DNA of 64,000 nucleotides from Owenia fusiformis (lineage: Eukaryota; Annelida; Polychaeta; Sabellida; Oweniidae): the NCBI GenBank assembly GCA_903813345.2, contig CAIIXF020000002.1, positions 3,324,001 through 3,388,000 on the forward strand, read 5' to 3'. Below the pieces are notes generated by a model. It saw only the letters and a program-made list of their open reading frames with translations, was not told where the DNA came from and ran no database searches. The first letter of the stretch is position 1, and each line of letters begins with the position of its first letter. The translations under genes were made by a program, and so were the position numbers. Positions 22,469 through 37,116 of the stretch are shown in pieces.

Positions 22469-25400
22469 TTAATCAAATTAATTAGAATTAAAAAGAACAA
22501 AACAACCAGGGTGACTTATATTAGATAAGATAGTTATAGTTAATGGGAGTATATAGCTCAAGTAGAAAATATAACCCAAACATCAAAATTAAACATTTAA
22601 CATTTTGTTTTAACATGTGCCTCTTTTGAACATTTTCCTTATGATCACTTTTCTTATGAACAAAAAGTTGTAAAAATATATATCACACTGGTTAACCCCT
22701 GCCCCTTATAACACGTTTATAAATGTTAAGTAACTTGTATTTTATTATGAAAGACACTCTTGTCAAAAAAATAATATAAAGCAATGGTGGAATGATGAGG
22801 CCTAATTATCAGAAATATAAAATCATGAAAAAAATATTTATACATACCAGCTTGTTTGATACCACCAAATATAGAACACCTAAATGTATGCTTTTGTGTT
22901 CTTATGTAAACTTTTATTCCCTTTAATTGAAACTTTCTTGATTTTTAAAAGACTTTGTCTAGTGTAATTGTATCACTGTTTCTTTGGGTTATACTGTTTA
23001 TTTTGAGCATGTGTATCTATTTTTCAAAAGAAATCAGTGTGTTCTTGCTAAGAAATTAGCCAATCAAATTGCTATGTTATTTTTGGGCATTTCCATAACG
23101 TAAGCAAAATTACAGATAGGATAAAACTGTTACTAAATTCTAAACACTTTGAGTAAGATAATTGCATAAGTTATTATTTGTAGTTGAAATGAGTAAAGGT
23201 GTCTTCCTAGGTGGGTTACAAACTGATTATTGATTTATTTATCAATTATTGTACCTTACCATTGTGCTGAATGATTATCCATGGTTGGCACTTTTATTGA
23301 AATATGTAAACTGCTCTCTTGTTTTGGATAAATGCTCTCTTTAAAAAAAATATGACAAATTAGGATGTTTATCTCTGTATGCAATAAAACTGATATATAA
23401 ACAAATATACAATGTATATTATATGAAGGAATTCCATAGGTCAGTGTGACCTGAACATGTTTATGATAAAATTATGTAGAGTTTACCTCTACTGTATACT
23501 TCTAATTGAAGTAAATAGTTCTCTGTGACATAGATCTTTGTGAATTATGAAGTACACATACATAACTGCTAGACTAGTTTGTGCCAAATTACATATACAG
23601 CAAAATCTTAATATGAACACCTCTCAAAGTACATGTATCAACATATCAAGAAACCTTGAAATGTAAAAAACAGCTGATCTGTAAACCTTTGACTGGTCCC
23701 TGTGGTATTTGGTTAATTGTTTACTGTCATGAATATACTAGTATTGATGTTATTCACTATTTTACATGTAAATTGTAACTGAAATTATTAAGTTTGATAA
23801 AATTATAATGATGGATGTATTTGAGTTAAGACAGGTTTTACTGTACCATTCTAAAGTAATTACTAATAAACTTATTAAGCATCCATAAAATTTAAAAGAT
23901 TATATTTAATATTGTTTATTTAAAGATACAGGTTTTACTGTATGAACAGAGGTGTTCATTTGGATTTGGATTGCTCTAAGTTATTTGAATTGTTCACTGT
24001 ATGGAATATACAAGTATTGATGTTATTCACTATTTTATATGTAAATTGTAACTGAAATTATTAAGTTTGATAAAAGTAAAATGATAGATGTATTTATTTA
24101 CACAAGTAAGAATTAGAGGTTGCTATGATTTATATAGTATTTTATTTTATTACATCTGAGTTAAATTCAGTTGAAGTATTAACTACTTAGTGCGGACTGC
24201 TTCAGTTTGATTATTGGTTTTAGAAAATGTTTGTTTGAATTCATATATTTCACAAAATCTGTTTAATGCATTCACAACTGTGATATTTACAAACAGGTTG
24301 TTTTGGTTGCCTGTTTTTGATTACCATATTGATTATTGTACTATAATGTTTGTTTTGAATATCATTGATTGGTGTAGGTTTTGGCAATTCAGTCACTTTA
24401 TTATGATTTATTTCAAAATTCAAAATTAACATTAAATTAACCATCTATTAAAAAAAATATATTAAAAATTGAGACTATCAGGCTTTAGCACTTGCTGTTT
24501 AGGACCAATAAATTTCTCAAATTGGGACCACAGGCCCGGGAAGATTTAGATCCCTCCCCCAGTCACTGTATTGCTAGTTTTCTAAGTAATACATAGGCCT
24601 AGTGAGTGGAGGGGGTGAACTCTTGTTCCCGTGTCTGTGATTGGAACTTTCATCATTCTGCAAGCAAAATCTTTTCAAGTGTTCATATTTTACTAAAGAT
24701 AGCTAGAAACACAAACTAGACATTTCCAGACTGTTTAGTCAAAAATTAAATGAATTACCTTAACAACAGTTACAGTCACATCTGCCACATATGTCCTCAA
24801 CTCTTGAAGTTCCTTTGTTCAGGTGATATAATGTGTTCCATAAGCTTCTTTGCTTAAGAATTATCACTGAAATGCAGTTGTCATATTATATACCTGCTAT
24901 ATAAAATAAATTGTATGATCACTGAATTGAGAGTATTGATATACTTAAATAATTTAGCACATTTTTATCCTGGATGGATGTTGTTTTAAAGATTGTATGT
25001 TATTTTTGAAACTGCTAAGAATATCTAGAAGGTTGAAATCCGTATACATCAGATCTAATAGCACCTACATGCCCATCATATTATATGCATTTGATAAATG
25101 TCAATCTATACTTACTAGTCATCATGGCATCACTGTCATCCTGACATCACTTTGTCTTCCTGACATCACTTTATCTTTACTTATGGTTTTATTGGTGGTC
25201 AATATATAAGGCATTGCTTATCTTATTTTTATATGCAAGCTTTTTTTAAATTCATTTGGAATGCTGAAGTCACATTGAAAATGCAAAATTGAATCCTATG
25301 CTAAGGGCTGATGTGAAAAAGTTTATCCCAGAAGTGACTTTAACTATCATAGTTTTGAATGCAAGGCTGAAAAGTGTCAAGACATCATCCTCATGTTTAG

Positions 25401-27340
25401 GGTATGTGGTGATATTTAAACATTTAACAGTACATGAACATACAATACCTTTAACAGTTTAAGGTCAAGACCCACTCTCAAAATTCAATGGAATAAAAAT
25501 GTACAGATTTTTCCTGTTTGAAAATACTGATATGAAAATACGTTGCTGAATATAGCATTTTCTATTTGAGCAAAATATATTCTGTTTGTATTTTCACTCA
25601 GTTTCAGTTTCGAAACCAAGGGGAATCCCCGTTGTTTCCTCATGCGCCCACTGTACAGCTGTACAAGTGATAATTTTGCCTAACCATTTCATTTGCCTCT
25701 TGCCAAATTTTTGCCAGGTTCGGGAAATTAGATGTCGGAAATATTATATTTATAGTGTTATCCATTCGGAAGTTTCTTGTCATTAGGAAAATTAAAATTA
25801 GGAAAATGATAAAATTTGTCCATTCGGCAAATTAACCACTCAGATTAAATACCACTTTACAGTATTTCCTTAGTAAAACCAATTGATTGATCATACTTAC
25901 ATGTATGTTACATGTATCATCATTTCATCTCATCATTAAATGATTTGTTACCGAGAAAATGATACATTGGAGGTATAGCTAGGGTCCCAAATAGGCGAGG
26001 CAAATTTAAATAGTTGAGGCAAAAAATAAGTTAGGGAAATTTAAATTGGTGAGGCAAAACTTAAGCCAAAGAATTTATATTTCCATGGATCATGTTCACA
26101 GTTTAAAGTCTACAAAACATCATATCTTGTGTTAATGTTTGTTGAGGTGCACTTAACTGTTTTTTTCATACATAGTTGCGCTTATGTGTATAAAGTTATG
26201 GAACGATACATGATTTTCGTGGAATCGAGGTCATATTGACTTGATATGTATACAGTCGTCACCTATCTGTTTGTAATTAACATCCCCAGCGTTCAGGTAA
26301 TATTTGTTGTCATGGCAACGAACTAAAAACGTAGATAGTTTTTCACTTTGTTGTATGTGTTGTCAGGTGGTGCCATTTGTTATGTAAAGCCCCTGTTTAC
26401 AATGTTGTTGCAAATTGTAAATGTTATTGTATAGATTGTTTCATGCAAATATTGTTATTGTATATTATGAAATACAGCTGACACAAATAAAGTAGATAAA
26501 TCATATCAATGCATATTGTTAAAGTTATTGCATTTATGCGTGACCGTGCCAGTGATCAGATTTTATAATTCAATTATTCGAGTGAAATCCAGACAATATT
26601 TTTAATGAGAAAGAAGAAACCCCTTACATATTAGTGAGTAAGAACTAAACACATTTTCCGTATTTAGGGGCCCATCTAAAAATTGACACTAAAAAGAAAA
26701 AAAGCCATTGTCATATTGAAACCAATACACTCTCTATAGAACAAAAGTCAGATTGAAACATCACTTGGATATTGTTTCCCCTATTATGCCAAATGCAACA
26801 TATGCAATACTTTTAAGCATTTTCATGGCACGGCTTTGGTATTAATTATTGTTTGTGCAATTAATTATATGGTTTTGATCATAAGGTTGCATGTGCAGGT
26901 GTCATATAATTTGCTGATGGAATTTATCGAGGAAAATAGTTTTGAAAGTAACTTTTCAAAAATACAGGCCAACAATGTGTGTCATCGTAATATATTTTCA
27001 TAATATATTTGTGTTATTAACGTACTATATAAATATATGTTCCAAGACTTGAGAATTAATATGCAATGTCATTCAATTTGGAAACTTCTGATTGGGTTGG
27101 AGACAGGTTTCGCGAGTTGCCCGGATGTGACCAAGCAAAAGCCCAGTTGTAATATACAAATAATTCTGTTACATCAAATGTTATCTTCCGATGATACTGG
27201 ATTCGAAATAAATGTTTGTAGTAGCTTGTAAATTATCTTAACCTTGTAACTTATTTTCAAAAAAAAATTATTCGAAGGAAGAAATGAAATTAGTGTTTAG
27301 GGAATACTGTTCATTAATGCGGCAATGCACCTGGGACTGC
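22469..27340. other. Intergenic, no gene seen
   Basis: AT-rich sequence. Short open frames here show no codon pattern or motif I recognise. It contains a Tc1/mariner-like MITE at 23598-23843 and a direct duplication of about 110 bp (23722-23832 and 23993-24103). Confidence 0.6.
23598..23843. mobile_element. Tc1/mariner-like MITE, 246 bp
   Basis: Left end CAGCAAAATCTTAATATGAA, right end (reverse) CAGTAAAACCTGTCTTAACT, TA on both sides. Its right ~110 bp are repeated at 23993-24103, beside another terminus-like GGTTTTACTGTA near 23941, so a second partial copy follows. Confidence 0.6.
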
Positions 27341-30300
27341 CACTGTGAAAAAAGCCAAATATAGTTTGTACTATAGCAAACTATTTTTTAGAATAACCCC
27401 CATATAGTTTGAATTTCACCTAAAATATGGGCGAGAATAGTTTCTCCCATATTCCTAAAAACGGAACACTTTAATATAAGTCCTGATATACTCTCCGATA
27501 CGCCCATATAAACTAAAATAAGTTGCATATATCATTGCAGAGTGTATATCTTTACTGAACTATTTTCCACTTATAAGCCTAAAAGTCGGAATCAAACCTA
27601 CTATATGCGTTGAAAAACAACTTATATTAAATAAAAACAGACTATATCAAACTATACTTGACTTATTCTTCTCTTATTCTACCTCAAAACAAACTATACT
27701 CGTCTTATACGCGATATTACGTAATAGCTTCAGTTCCCGAGTTTGTTGTTTTAACAGATTAAAAGCAAAGTCCAGCATTGATGTATTTTGTTTTCAATGC
27801 TAATTAATTCGCTTGTTCAGATTAATCTGGTCATTTCTATAACTGAGGGTTCTAATTTCCATCAAAAAGTCATTTATAAATTGAGCTTTTTACTTTTACT
27901 AAATTGGACAATGACAGTCGAATTAGAATTAACACCGTGTTAAATTTTGGATTCATTTAATTAAGTCTGTGGAAAGTTACATTTTTCAATTCACTTGGTA
28001 TTGAAGTAAAACTAATATATAATAAAATGTTTAATATAGTTGCAATAAGAGGGAATCGTATATTTTTTCCTGTATGGTAGCCAGTTATTTCCTGTATTAC
28101 AGCGGAATAAGATATAATAACTATTTTTAAAAATTAATTTTTCTTTAGTAATATTATTTGTGTATTATTTGAAGGGAACAACATATAATGCCTTATAATA
28201 TAGAATAATATTCTAGTCAGGAGCAAATAATATCTTGGCATTTGCAATCAAAACCGGATTATATGCGTTTATTTTTGAGCCGTTAATCCCTAAGTATTCC
28301 ATTCCTGTGAAATGAGTTTCATTCACACTAATTAATCCGTTTGTTAGGATTAATTTCTACAGCTGATGGTTCTTATTTCTCAAAAAATTATTTGCAAATT
28401 AAGTTTTTACATATTTATTTGATTGTATAATGTCCCTCGAGTTATGATTAAGATTGTGTTAAATTTGGGATTCAATCGATAAATCCATTGGAAAGTTAAT
28501 TTTTTATTCTTAATTAATGAGTTTTCCTCACATTTTTACTCTATTGTTTATTTGTCACATCAGGTTTACAACAAACAACATTTAAATCCCCCTCTTACAC
28601 AGGTACAAACAACCACCTGTACTATTCACTTTGCCAACCAAAACAGTCATGACACGGAACTGCTCAATATTCAATTAATATATTACGCATTTATACAAGC
28701 CCGTACCTAAGGACCCCCTACCCCTGGCCAACAATTCTTTGAAGAAATGCAGTTTTTCACCATTCATATACATGTATTGACATGTCAGAGCAATGTAATT
28801 AGTAAAACTTTAATCCATAAGTATTCAATTTCTATGAATTGAGTTTTGTTCACCCTGATAAATAATCTGTTTGTTAGAGTTAATGGATTAATTTCTACAG
28901 CCTATGGCTCTAATTTCCACAAAAATACAAATTAAGTTTTTCATATTTATTTGATTGTATAGTGTGCCCCGTGCTATGATTAACATTGTGTTAAAATTTG
29001 GATTCAATCGATTAACTCATTGGGAAGAAATTTCTTGATTTTTAATTATGGGGTTTCCTCACAATTTAACTCCATTGTTTCTCTCTAACATTTAACTCCA
29101 TTGTTTCTCTCTAACATTAAGCTTAATACAACAAACAACATTTAAAACCCTCTCTTACACAGACACAAACAAACACCACTATTCACATCGCAAACCACAC
29201 AATACGTTTATAACACAATATTGCAAAAATATTCAGCTCAATACATTACGCATTTGATACAGGTCTGTGGCCATGGGGGAGGGTCGTTGGGTTCATGTGA
29301 ATCCCTCACCCCCTTGCCAAGATTCTTTTAAAATCATACAGTTTTCACCAATCTGAGCACTGTCAAGTGATTTTTGGCCAACATTATCAATTTTGACCCC
29401 CTTGGTACGTTTTGAAAAGTGTCCCCCTGAGCTCAAACTTATTACGTGCCTGTAATATACCAGAAATATTGCTCAGATTTCATCTGACAAATCACTTATA
29501 ATAAATTAGGAAATAACATGCATTATGTAAATGATACAAGTAGTATTAAGCCATATTAAAACAAAGTTAAAACTTGTATTCTTTCACATTTCACAATTCA
29601 TGTGTTTTCTGTTATCCATATGATAACTGAGATAAACACCCGTGATAAACAACAGAGATTAGCCCGTGCAATACAATTGTTTCTATTAGAATTGGACCAT
29701 TTCTGTTTATAACAGCTGGTTTTATTAATCATTCTTTGTTTTCCGTTTCAATATAGACATATACAAATGGTGCAAGATTTGGTATGTTTAGTTGATAATG
29801 TAATAATGCAAATGAAGAAACGGGCGCATTTTACATTTATTGCAAATGTTTCATCTGACAAATTGATGATTATGTTTTGAGCAAATTGGTGCATGGAAGA
29901 ACAAACTGATGCAAATAACATACAGTATGGACATACAGCTATGTCAGAGCAATATGATAAGTAAGACTTTAATCCCTAATTATTTAATTTCTATAAAATG
30001 AGTTTCGTTAACACTGATAGCTAATCTGTTTGTTAGAGTCAATGGATTAATTTCCTACAGCCAACGATTCTAAGTTCCACATACAATAATTTGCAAATTA
30101 AGTTTTTTATATTTATTTGATTGTATATTATCCCCAATGTTATGATTAACATTGTGTTAAAATTTGGATTCAATCGATCAATTCATTGGAAAAATATTTT
30201 TTTAATTCTTAATTAATAAGTTTTCCTCACATGTTTACTCTATTGTTTCTCTGATCCCCCTTATATTACACAGGCACAACCACCTGTATTCACTTTGTCA

Positions 30301-33300
30301 GCCACAAATAACAGTCTTGACACAGAAATGCTCATTATTCAGCTAAATACATTACGCATTTTATACAGGCCCGTACCTAGCGACCCCCTCCCCTTGACCA
30401 TCAATTCTTTCAAAATCATGCAGTTTTTCACCATCTCGTACATGTACAACTGTATTGACATGTCAGAGCAATATAAATACAACTTTAATCCCCAAGTATT
30501 TAATTTCTATGACATGAGTTTTGTTCACTGATAACTAATCCGTCTGTTATGAGTTAAAGGATTAATATCTACAGCCGATGGTTCTGATTTCCACAGAAAA
30601 ATAATTTGCAAATTAAGTTTTTCTAATTTATTGGATTCTTTAGTGTCCCTCTTGCAATGATTAATATTGTGTTAAAATTTGGAATTAATCAATTAACTCA
30701 TTGAAAAGTTTTTTTTGATTTTTAATGAATGACTTTTCTTCACCTTTAATCCACAGTTATTACCCAAATGTTGAAAGAAACAGTGAAAGGTTAAACTAGG
30801 CTCATGAGTATGTTTCAATTTGAGACATAGTATGTGATGTGCTCCAGGTACATCAGAATATTAAAAAGTTCAATTTGGCGCATTAGTATTGTTCAATTTG
30901 GCGCATTATTTATGATGTTCAAAGTACATCCTTACAGTGAAAGATTAAACTTGGCTCATGAGTATGTTTCAATTTGGGGCATAGTATGTCATTGCTCCAA
31001 GTACATCAGTATTTCAAAAAGTTCAATTTGGCGCGTTAGTATAGATCAATTTGGCGCAATATTTATTATGTTCAAAGTACATCCTTAGAGTGAAAGATTA
31101 AACTTGGCTCATGAGTATGTTTCAATTTTGGGCATAGTATGTCATGTGCTCCAAGTACATCAGTATTTTAAAAAGTTCAATTTGGCGCTTTAGTATATAT
31201 CAATTTGGCGCACTATTTATTATGTTCAAAGTTCATCCTTGTATTGAAAGGTTAAACTTGGCTTATGAGTATGTTACCATTTGGATATAGTCTGTGACAT
31301 GCTCTAAGTTCATCAGTATTGAAAAGTTCAATTTGGCGCATTGGTATAGTTCAATTTGGCGCGTTATTTATGATGTTCAAAATACATCATAATATTGAAA
31401 GATTAAACTTGACTCATGAGTATGTTTCAATTTGTGCCATAGTATGTTATATGCTGTTCTTCAGTATATTAAAAAGTTCAATTTGGCGCATTATCATAGT
31501 TCAATTTGATGCATTATTCATAATGTTCAAAGTACATCCTTACATTGAAAGGTTAAACTTGGCTCATGAGTATGTTTCAATGGGATATAGTATGTGATGT
31601 GCTCCAAGTTCATCAGTATATTAAAACGTTCAATTTGGCGCATAACCATATTTCAATTTGGCGCGCTATTCATGATGTTCAAAGTACATCCTTACTTTAA
31701 AAGGTTAAACTTGGCTCATGAGTATGTTTCAATGGGACATAGTATGTGATGTGCTCCAAGTTCATCAGTATTTTAAAAAGTTCAATTTGGTGCATTATCA
31801 TAGTTCAATTTGGCGTGTTATTTATGATGTTCAAAGTACATCCTTACATTGAAAGGTTAAACTTGACTCACGAGTATGTTTCAATTTGGGACATAGTATG
31901 TGATGTGCTGTAAGTTCATCAGTATATTAAAAAGTTCAATTTGGCGCATTAGTATAGTTCAATTTGGCGCATTATTTATGATGTTCAAAGTACATCCTTA
32001 CATTGAAAGGTTAAACTTGGCTCATGAGTATGTTTCAATTTGGGACATAGTATGTGATGTGCTTCAAGTACATCAGTATATTAAAAAGTTCAATTTGGCG
32101 CATTAGTATCATTCAATTTGGTGCATTATTTATGATGTTCAAAGTACATCCTTACATTGAAAGGTTAAACTTGGCTCATGAGTATGTTTCGATTTTGGAC
32201 ATCGTATGTGATGTGCTCTTACTTCATCAATATATTAAAAAGCTCAATTTGGTGCATTAGTGTAGTTCAATTTGGTGCATTATTTATGATGTTCAAAGTA
32301 CATCCTTACAATGGAAGGTTGAACTTGGCTCATGAGAGTATGTTTCAATTTTGAACATAGTATGTGATGTGCTCCAAGTACATCAGTATTTTAAAAAGTT
32401 CAATTTGGCGCGTTAGTATTTATCAATTTGGCGCGTTTTTTATGATGTTCAAAGTTCATCCTTACATTGAAAGGTTAAACTTGGCTCATGAGTATGTTTC
32501 AATTTGGGACTTGGTATGTGATGTGCTCTCAGTTCAATAGTATATTAAAAAGTTCAATTTGGCGTGTTAGCATAGTTTAATTTGGGGCATTATGAACATC
32601 ATAAATAACGCGCCAAATTAAACTATACTAATGCGCCAAATTGAACCTTTTAATATACTGATGAACCTACAGCACATCACATACTATGTCTCAAATTGAG
32701 ACTCATGAGCCAACCCAAGTTTAACCTTTTTAACCATTTTATTCATGAAATTGTAAAATATAATGTACTCTGTAATTACTGAATGCTATGTAATTGACAA
32801 ATATATTGAAATATATGCATATTTTATACTTAAACTTTGTGTTTTGTTCTGTATCGTTTTGTGACACTTGTTGATAAGGTTGATCCGTACTATTATATAT
32901 GTTATAAATTGTACATGTAACCTAATGATTTGCATACAAAAATAAGTTTTCATTCAGCGCAATCCCTCATCCTTCATAATATTTAATCCCGGGGATTTTA
33001 TACCGATTCCTTATTGTATTTCATACGTTTGAATATTGCTATCTTTTTAAAATTTAAAAATGCATCACCATCATCAACTTCTGCCACATAATTATACAAC
33101 AATTAATTTTCCTCCAGATGGCTTCACTCTAAACCTCCGACTAGACTAGGGGTCTAATTTGTCATAGGAAAGTCAGGATTGTCTCAATTTAAAACTGACA
33201 AAGAACAAAGATATCACGGTACGCTTTATCTAATTGTAATTTTAACGACACCGAAATTGCTGCTGAATTTTTGGACTAAAAACAAACTTCAAATTAATAT

Positions 33301-33734
33301 GCGCATATTTTACTCAAAACGGACATTAAGTTTGATTAAGCTTTCTTAAGCGAAATGCATGATTTTATTTGTTTACATTAGCGCTTAATTAAAAAATAAA
33401 ATAGGATTAACTCCAAGCAAATTAGGGCACATCAAAGAATATATAGCCTCGCGTATAAGAGGCGTATAGTTTGTTTTTGGATTACATAATACATACTATA
33501 CTCATGTTTTCCATGTACTTATATCCTACTATTCCTGGCTCTTAAGAATAATCGGAGAATAGTTCAAACGATATTTAGTATCGTAGAGTATATACCACCA
33601 ATACTAAATGTTCCGCTTCTGAGGCAAGAATAGTTTGTTTCCCATACCGAATACGATATAGTGAGGACATACTGAACTATATTCACAAATAGTTTGCCAC
33701 TTATACGCTACTATATTTGGCTTTTTGCACAGTG
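27341..33734. mobile_element. 6.4 kb inverted-end element with satellite core, copy 1 (element A)
   Basis: Ends are inverted: CACTGTGAAAAAAGCCAAAT at 27341 and (reverse of right end) CACTGTGCAAAAAGCCAAAT at 33734, with further weaker matching inward. TGC flanks both sides, a possible 3-bp duplication. The arms are AT-rich without ORFs; the left arm holds several diverged ~1 kb internal repeats (words TTGCAAATTAAGTTTTT, TTTGGATTCAATCGAT recur). The core, 30780-32720, is a 153-154 bp satellite. A second copy lies at 55911-62832, nearly identical. No transposase, so it is non-autonomous. Confidence 0.8.
30780..32720 (+). repeat. 153-154 bp satellite array, about 12 units, core of element A copy 1
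   Basis: The unit contains two TTCAATTTGGCGCATTA blocks, ATGTTCAAAGTACATCCTTA, GGTTAAACTTGGCTCATGAG and GTTTCAATTTGGGACATAGT. The period is 153-154 bp. About 18 exact TTTGGCGC words occur. The last unit (from about 32590) is inverted, giving a head-to-head junction near AACATCATAAATAACGCGCC. Short ORFs across it are repeat translations. Confidence 0.92.
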
Positions 33735-34704
33735 TGCATTCTCCGATTGACGTCACTAAACACTCAAACTTCACTTAATACATATTCCTACATTAATAGT
33801 CACTTTGCTTATGAATAATGCTCGTTAATATCAACCATTAGCTGAATTATTCATAATAAAATACTAGTATTACAAAACTGGAAACTTTTAATCAAAACTT
33901 TCCCATAGAACAGCAAACAACCTAATAGACTGTCAATTTCAACTTCTAATCAGAACCTCTTCGTATGTGTAGACTGACAGGGAAATACAACCAATATTCG
34001 CATATGACATGTAATGTTTCAGGTACATATATCAGCGGGATGTTGAATTGAATGAACACTTTGTTTTTGTATATTTTATGTAAATAACTGTTTTTTGAGT
34101 GCGCATTGTTTGTGATATATGCGATTAGTGATTTGTTCGAATAATAAAGTTGGATGTATAGAAGATACATAATGCCTATTTGACCTATCATCGGCATTTC
34201 CCAAGTTCGCCATTTACAAAGAAAGAGTTTTAAGTTTTTGTTAATAGTTAGTAGTTAAATATTTATTATAGTGTCACAGGCTATACATGATGAAGACATT
34301 GTACATTTACAAGAAAGGCAAGAATAGCCCCCAGCCGTCTCCGGCTTATGAATGATACACTTTTTATATCAAAGTATTTACTGTTTTTGTTGAAATTACT
34401 TTGTGCGATACAATTCATTGATTGTCCAGTCAATAAACTTAGATATAACGATTGCCCCTAGTGTTCGAGATTTTGATGTATTGAATGGACATACGTAGGT
34501 TCGACCAACGAGAACCCAATGGCTACTCGTTTTAATGACTTTTTATATGTCCCAACTAAATAATATTTGTTGACCACAACAATAATAACTAATTTTCAGT
34601 TTTATTTGTGGTAAATACAATTATTAATTATGAAGCATTGTCTGTTAGATTTCTTGGTTGGGCCTACATGACTACAGATTAAAATCTGGTCATGTTTTTT
34701 GGCC
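33735..34704. other. Intergenic, nothing recognised
   Basis: AT-rich. An 83-codon frame on the - strand (34197-33946) lacks motifs and coding bias and is not called as a gene. Confidence 0.5.
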
Positions 34705-35256
34705 AGTTTTTGGCCCAACTTGCATAACATGTACAATATGTTTTCTTTGCACATATATAAAGTGCTAATAAATTAACCGCAACAAACATATCTATTTTGT
34801 TACCATTTGTTATGCAACAAGCAAGTAACTTACAGCTAAATGAGCATATGAATCATAAATTCCATCTTATTGTAAATAAGAACATTTATTATCTTATGCG
34901 AGGATTTCATTTGTGGCCATACGTCATGCGAGGGGGTGGAGCTTAAATGCTACATCTGTTCTGGTAGCAGAAGTCTTTAGTTAAAATTATTTTCCTGCTA
35001 CTGCAAGCAGTACATTTACATGGACTCTAATTTTGATTGTGCAAACTGCATACGTTTATATTATTTTTATTACACCACCCATTCCCCTCCACCTCCCTCA
35101 GTTTTTGGCCCAACTTGCATAACATGTACAATATGTTTTCTTTGCACATATATAAAGTGCTAATAAATTAACCGCAACAAACATATCTATTTTGTTACCA
35201 TTTGTTATGCAACAAGCAAGTAACTTACAGCTAAATGAGCATATGAATCATAAATA
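34705..35256 (+). repeat. Direct duplication of about 155 bp, 395 bp apart
   Basis: The stretch starting TTTTTGGCCCAACTTGCATA and ending GCATATGAATCATAAAT occurs at 34705-34861 and 35100-35256, practically identical. The DNA between is unique and AT-rich. No coding sequence. Confidence 0.88.
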
Positions 35257-35671
35257 AACATTATATACATAATTATTTTATCGGAATATTGGGGAGTCTA
35301 GCTTCCAAGGTTATTAAAATGTTTGAATCTCCCGCTGGAAATAGGACACACGCAAGTAACAAATCATCTAATGGGCCACGCTGATCAGACAATCCATGGA
35401 CGTATATCAATTCTTGAAGACAAGATTGCGTCCATCGAACTCTAATTAAAGCATTATTCTCCGCAAGTGTTTACATTTTTGGAACAAATTGTAGGTAAGC
35501 ATAAACTTTTATTACATCCCACTCCCATCCCCAAACCCCAACCAATTTGTTTGTGACTTTTTATATGTCCCAACTAATTAATATTTGTTGACCAGTTTAT
35601 AGTTTAGTAAAATGTAATTATGTGCTTTTGAATAAACCAAAGACAATAAGCTTAGACTATTTAATGGGAGG

Positions 35672-37116
35672 TTTTTGATAAGGGTATATCTGAGGGAAAT
35701 ACTAAATATTTACCCGAGGGACCGTAGGGAACGAGGGTCTCCCCTCCATAAGTTTGACAACCTTAAACTACGTGTTTAACTACGTGTTAAAGCCTCTTTA
35801 CGATTGAATTTTTCTTTACGTAACCTGCGATGAAATAACTTACATGATTATATCATTGCTAGAAATTGTGTGATTTGATTGGTCGAGTCAGTACCATGTG
35901 ATCAAAAATACCATAACGTATTTCACAGCTCCATCAATTTTAGGATAATAAAAGACGTGTTGCCTGGCGTATTGCCCGGGAATTCTGACAACTACAACTA
36001 CACTGACGAAAATAACGTGTACCATTCAATGATACTTGTACGTAATTATGTTCACTTATGGATTAATGATATATTGATTGATTAAAATAAATGATCATAG
36101 GGAATGTCTAGCAATGATTAACGTATACATGAAAATATTGGGTGAGACTTGAGATAATGTATGCGGCGCCAGTCAAAATTGAAACTTCTGATTGGGTTCG
36201 AAGCCGAGATGCCCGGATATGTCCGAGCAAAAGCCGGAATTCACGTGATTTTTCACGAAGAAGGGGCGGAGTTTAAGCGAGATTCATCGAGACTTCTCCA
36301 TTTAAGGAAAGTGTCAGTCCGCTTATAACTCCGCCTTTTTGCCCTTAAATGGAGAATGCCATTTTCGAAGGGGTCCTTTTTAGGGGAGATTTTCATCATT
36401 TTTTTCCTAGATTTCTTGTATAATAAAACAAATATTTCATTCTTTGTTCGGGCAACACCTGTTGCATTTTCAATGATTTTTGCATCATTGCAAAAAAACC
36501 TACGGGCTGCGGGCAATACATACTGCAAAAATCATTGAAAGATGAACAGGTATTGCCCTCCATAGAATGAAATATTTGCTTAATATTGATGGAAATGTAA
36601 CTTGACTTTAATTTTCTCAATTTTTTCCTCAATTACAATAGGTCGATAATTGATGATAAATTTGATGAATTTTTGAAAATCGTCATTCCCATGTAATCCA
36701 ATGGGAAATTGAAGGTTCGGGGCAAATGAGAAATCGGGATACCTTTTCAGTGAAAGACTCAGCGAAAAATATTTGAGATAGAAAATTGAATTTTCTCAAT
36801 TTTTTCCTCAATTACAATAGGTCGATAATTGATGATAAATTTGATGAATTTTTGAAAATCGTCATTCCCATGTAATCCAATGGGAAATTGAAGGTTCGGG
36901 GCAAATGAGAAATCGGGATATCTTTTCAGTGAAAGACTCAGAAAATTGAATTGTTTAACTTTTTTGTACACTAAGTGTTTAGTTTTTTAAAGTATTTCAT
37001 CGCAGGTTAAGGCAAAGAGGCTTTAACACGTAGTTCAATGGGGGAGCTAAGGTTGCCAAACTTATGGAGGGGAGTGTATATTGTATTTACCGAGGGATAT
37101 ACCCTGTGTCAAAAAT
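35672..37116. mobile_element. Inverted-repeat element of about 1.45 kb (element E)
   Basis: Left end GATAAGGGTATATCTGAGGG and right end (reverse) GACACAGGGTATATCCCTCG. Further mirrored blocks are CCCCTCCATAAGTTTG, ACGTGTTAAAGCCTCTTT and AACCTGCGATGAAATA, so the arms exceed 150 bp. Inside are the dispersed repeat copy 2 (35849-35982), a hairpin at 36430-36590 and a 179-bp direct tandem duplication (36610-36950). The open frames here lie across these repeats. Confidence 0.72.

Noticed and set aside
30834-32260. Repeated 68-92 codon frames (KSSIWRISIVQFGALFMMFK)
   Set aside because: They are satellite translations; they follow the 154-bp period, which is not a multiple of three over longer distance.
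33946-34197. 83-codon - strand frame
   Set aside because: AT-rich, without splice context, motif or homologous copy; probably chance.
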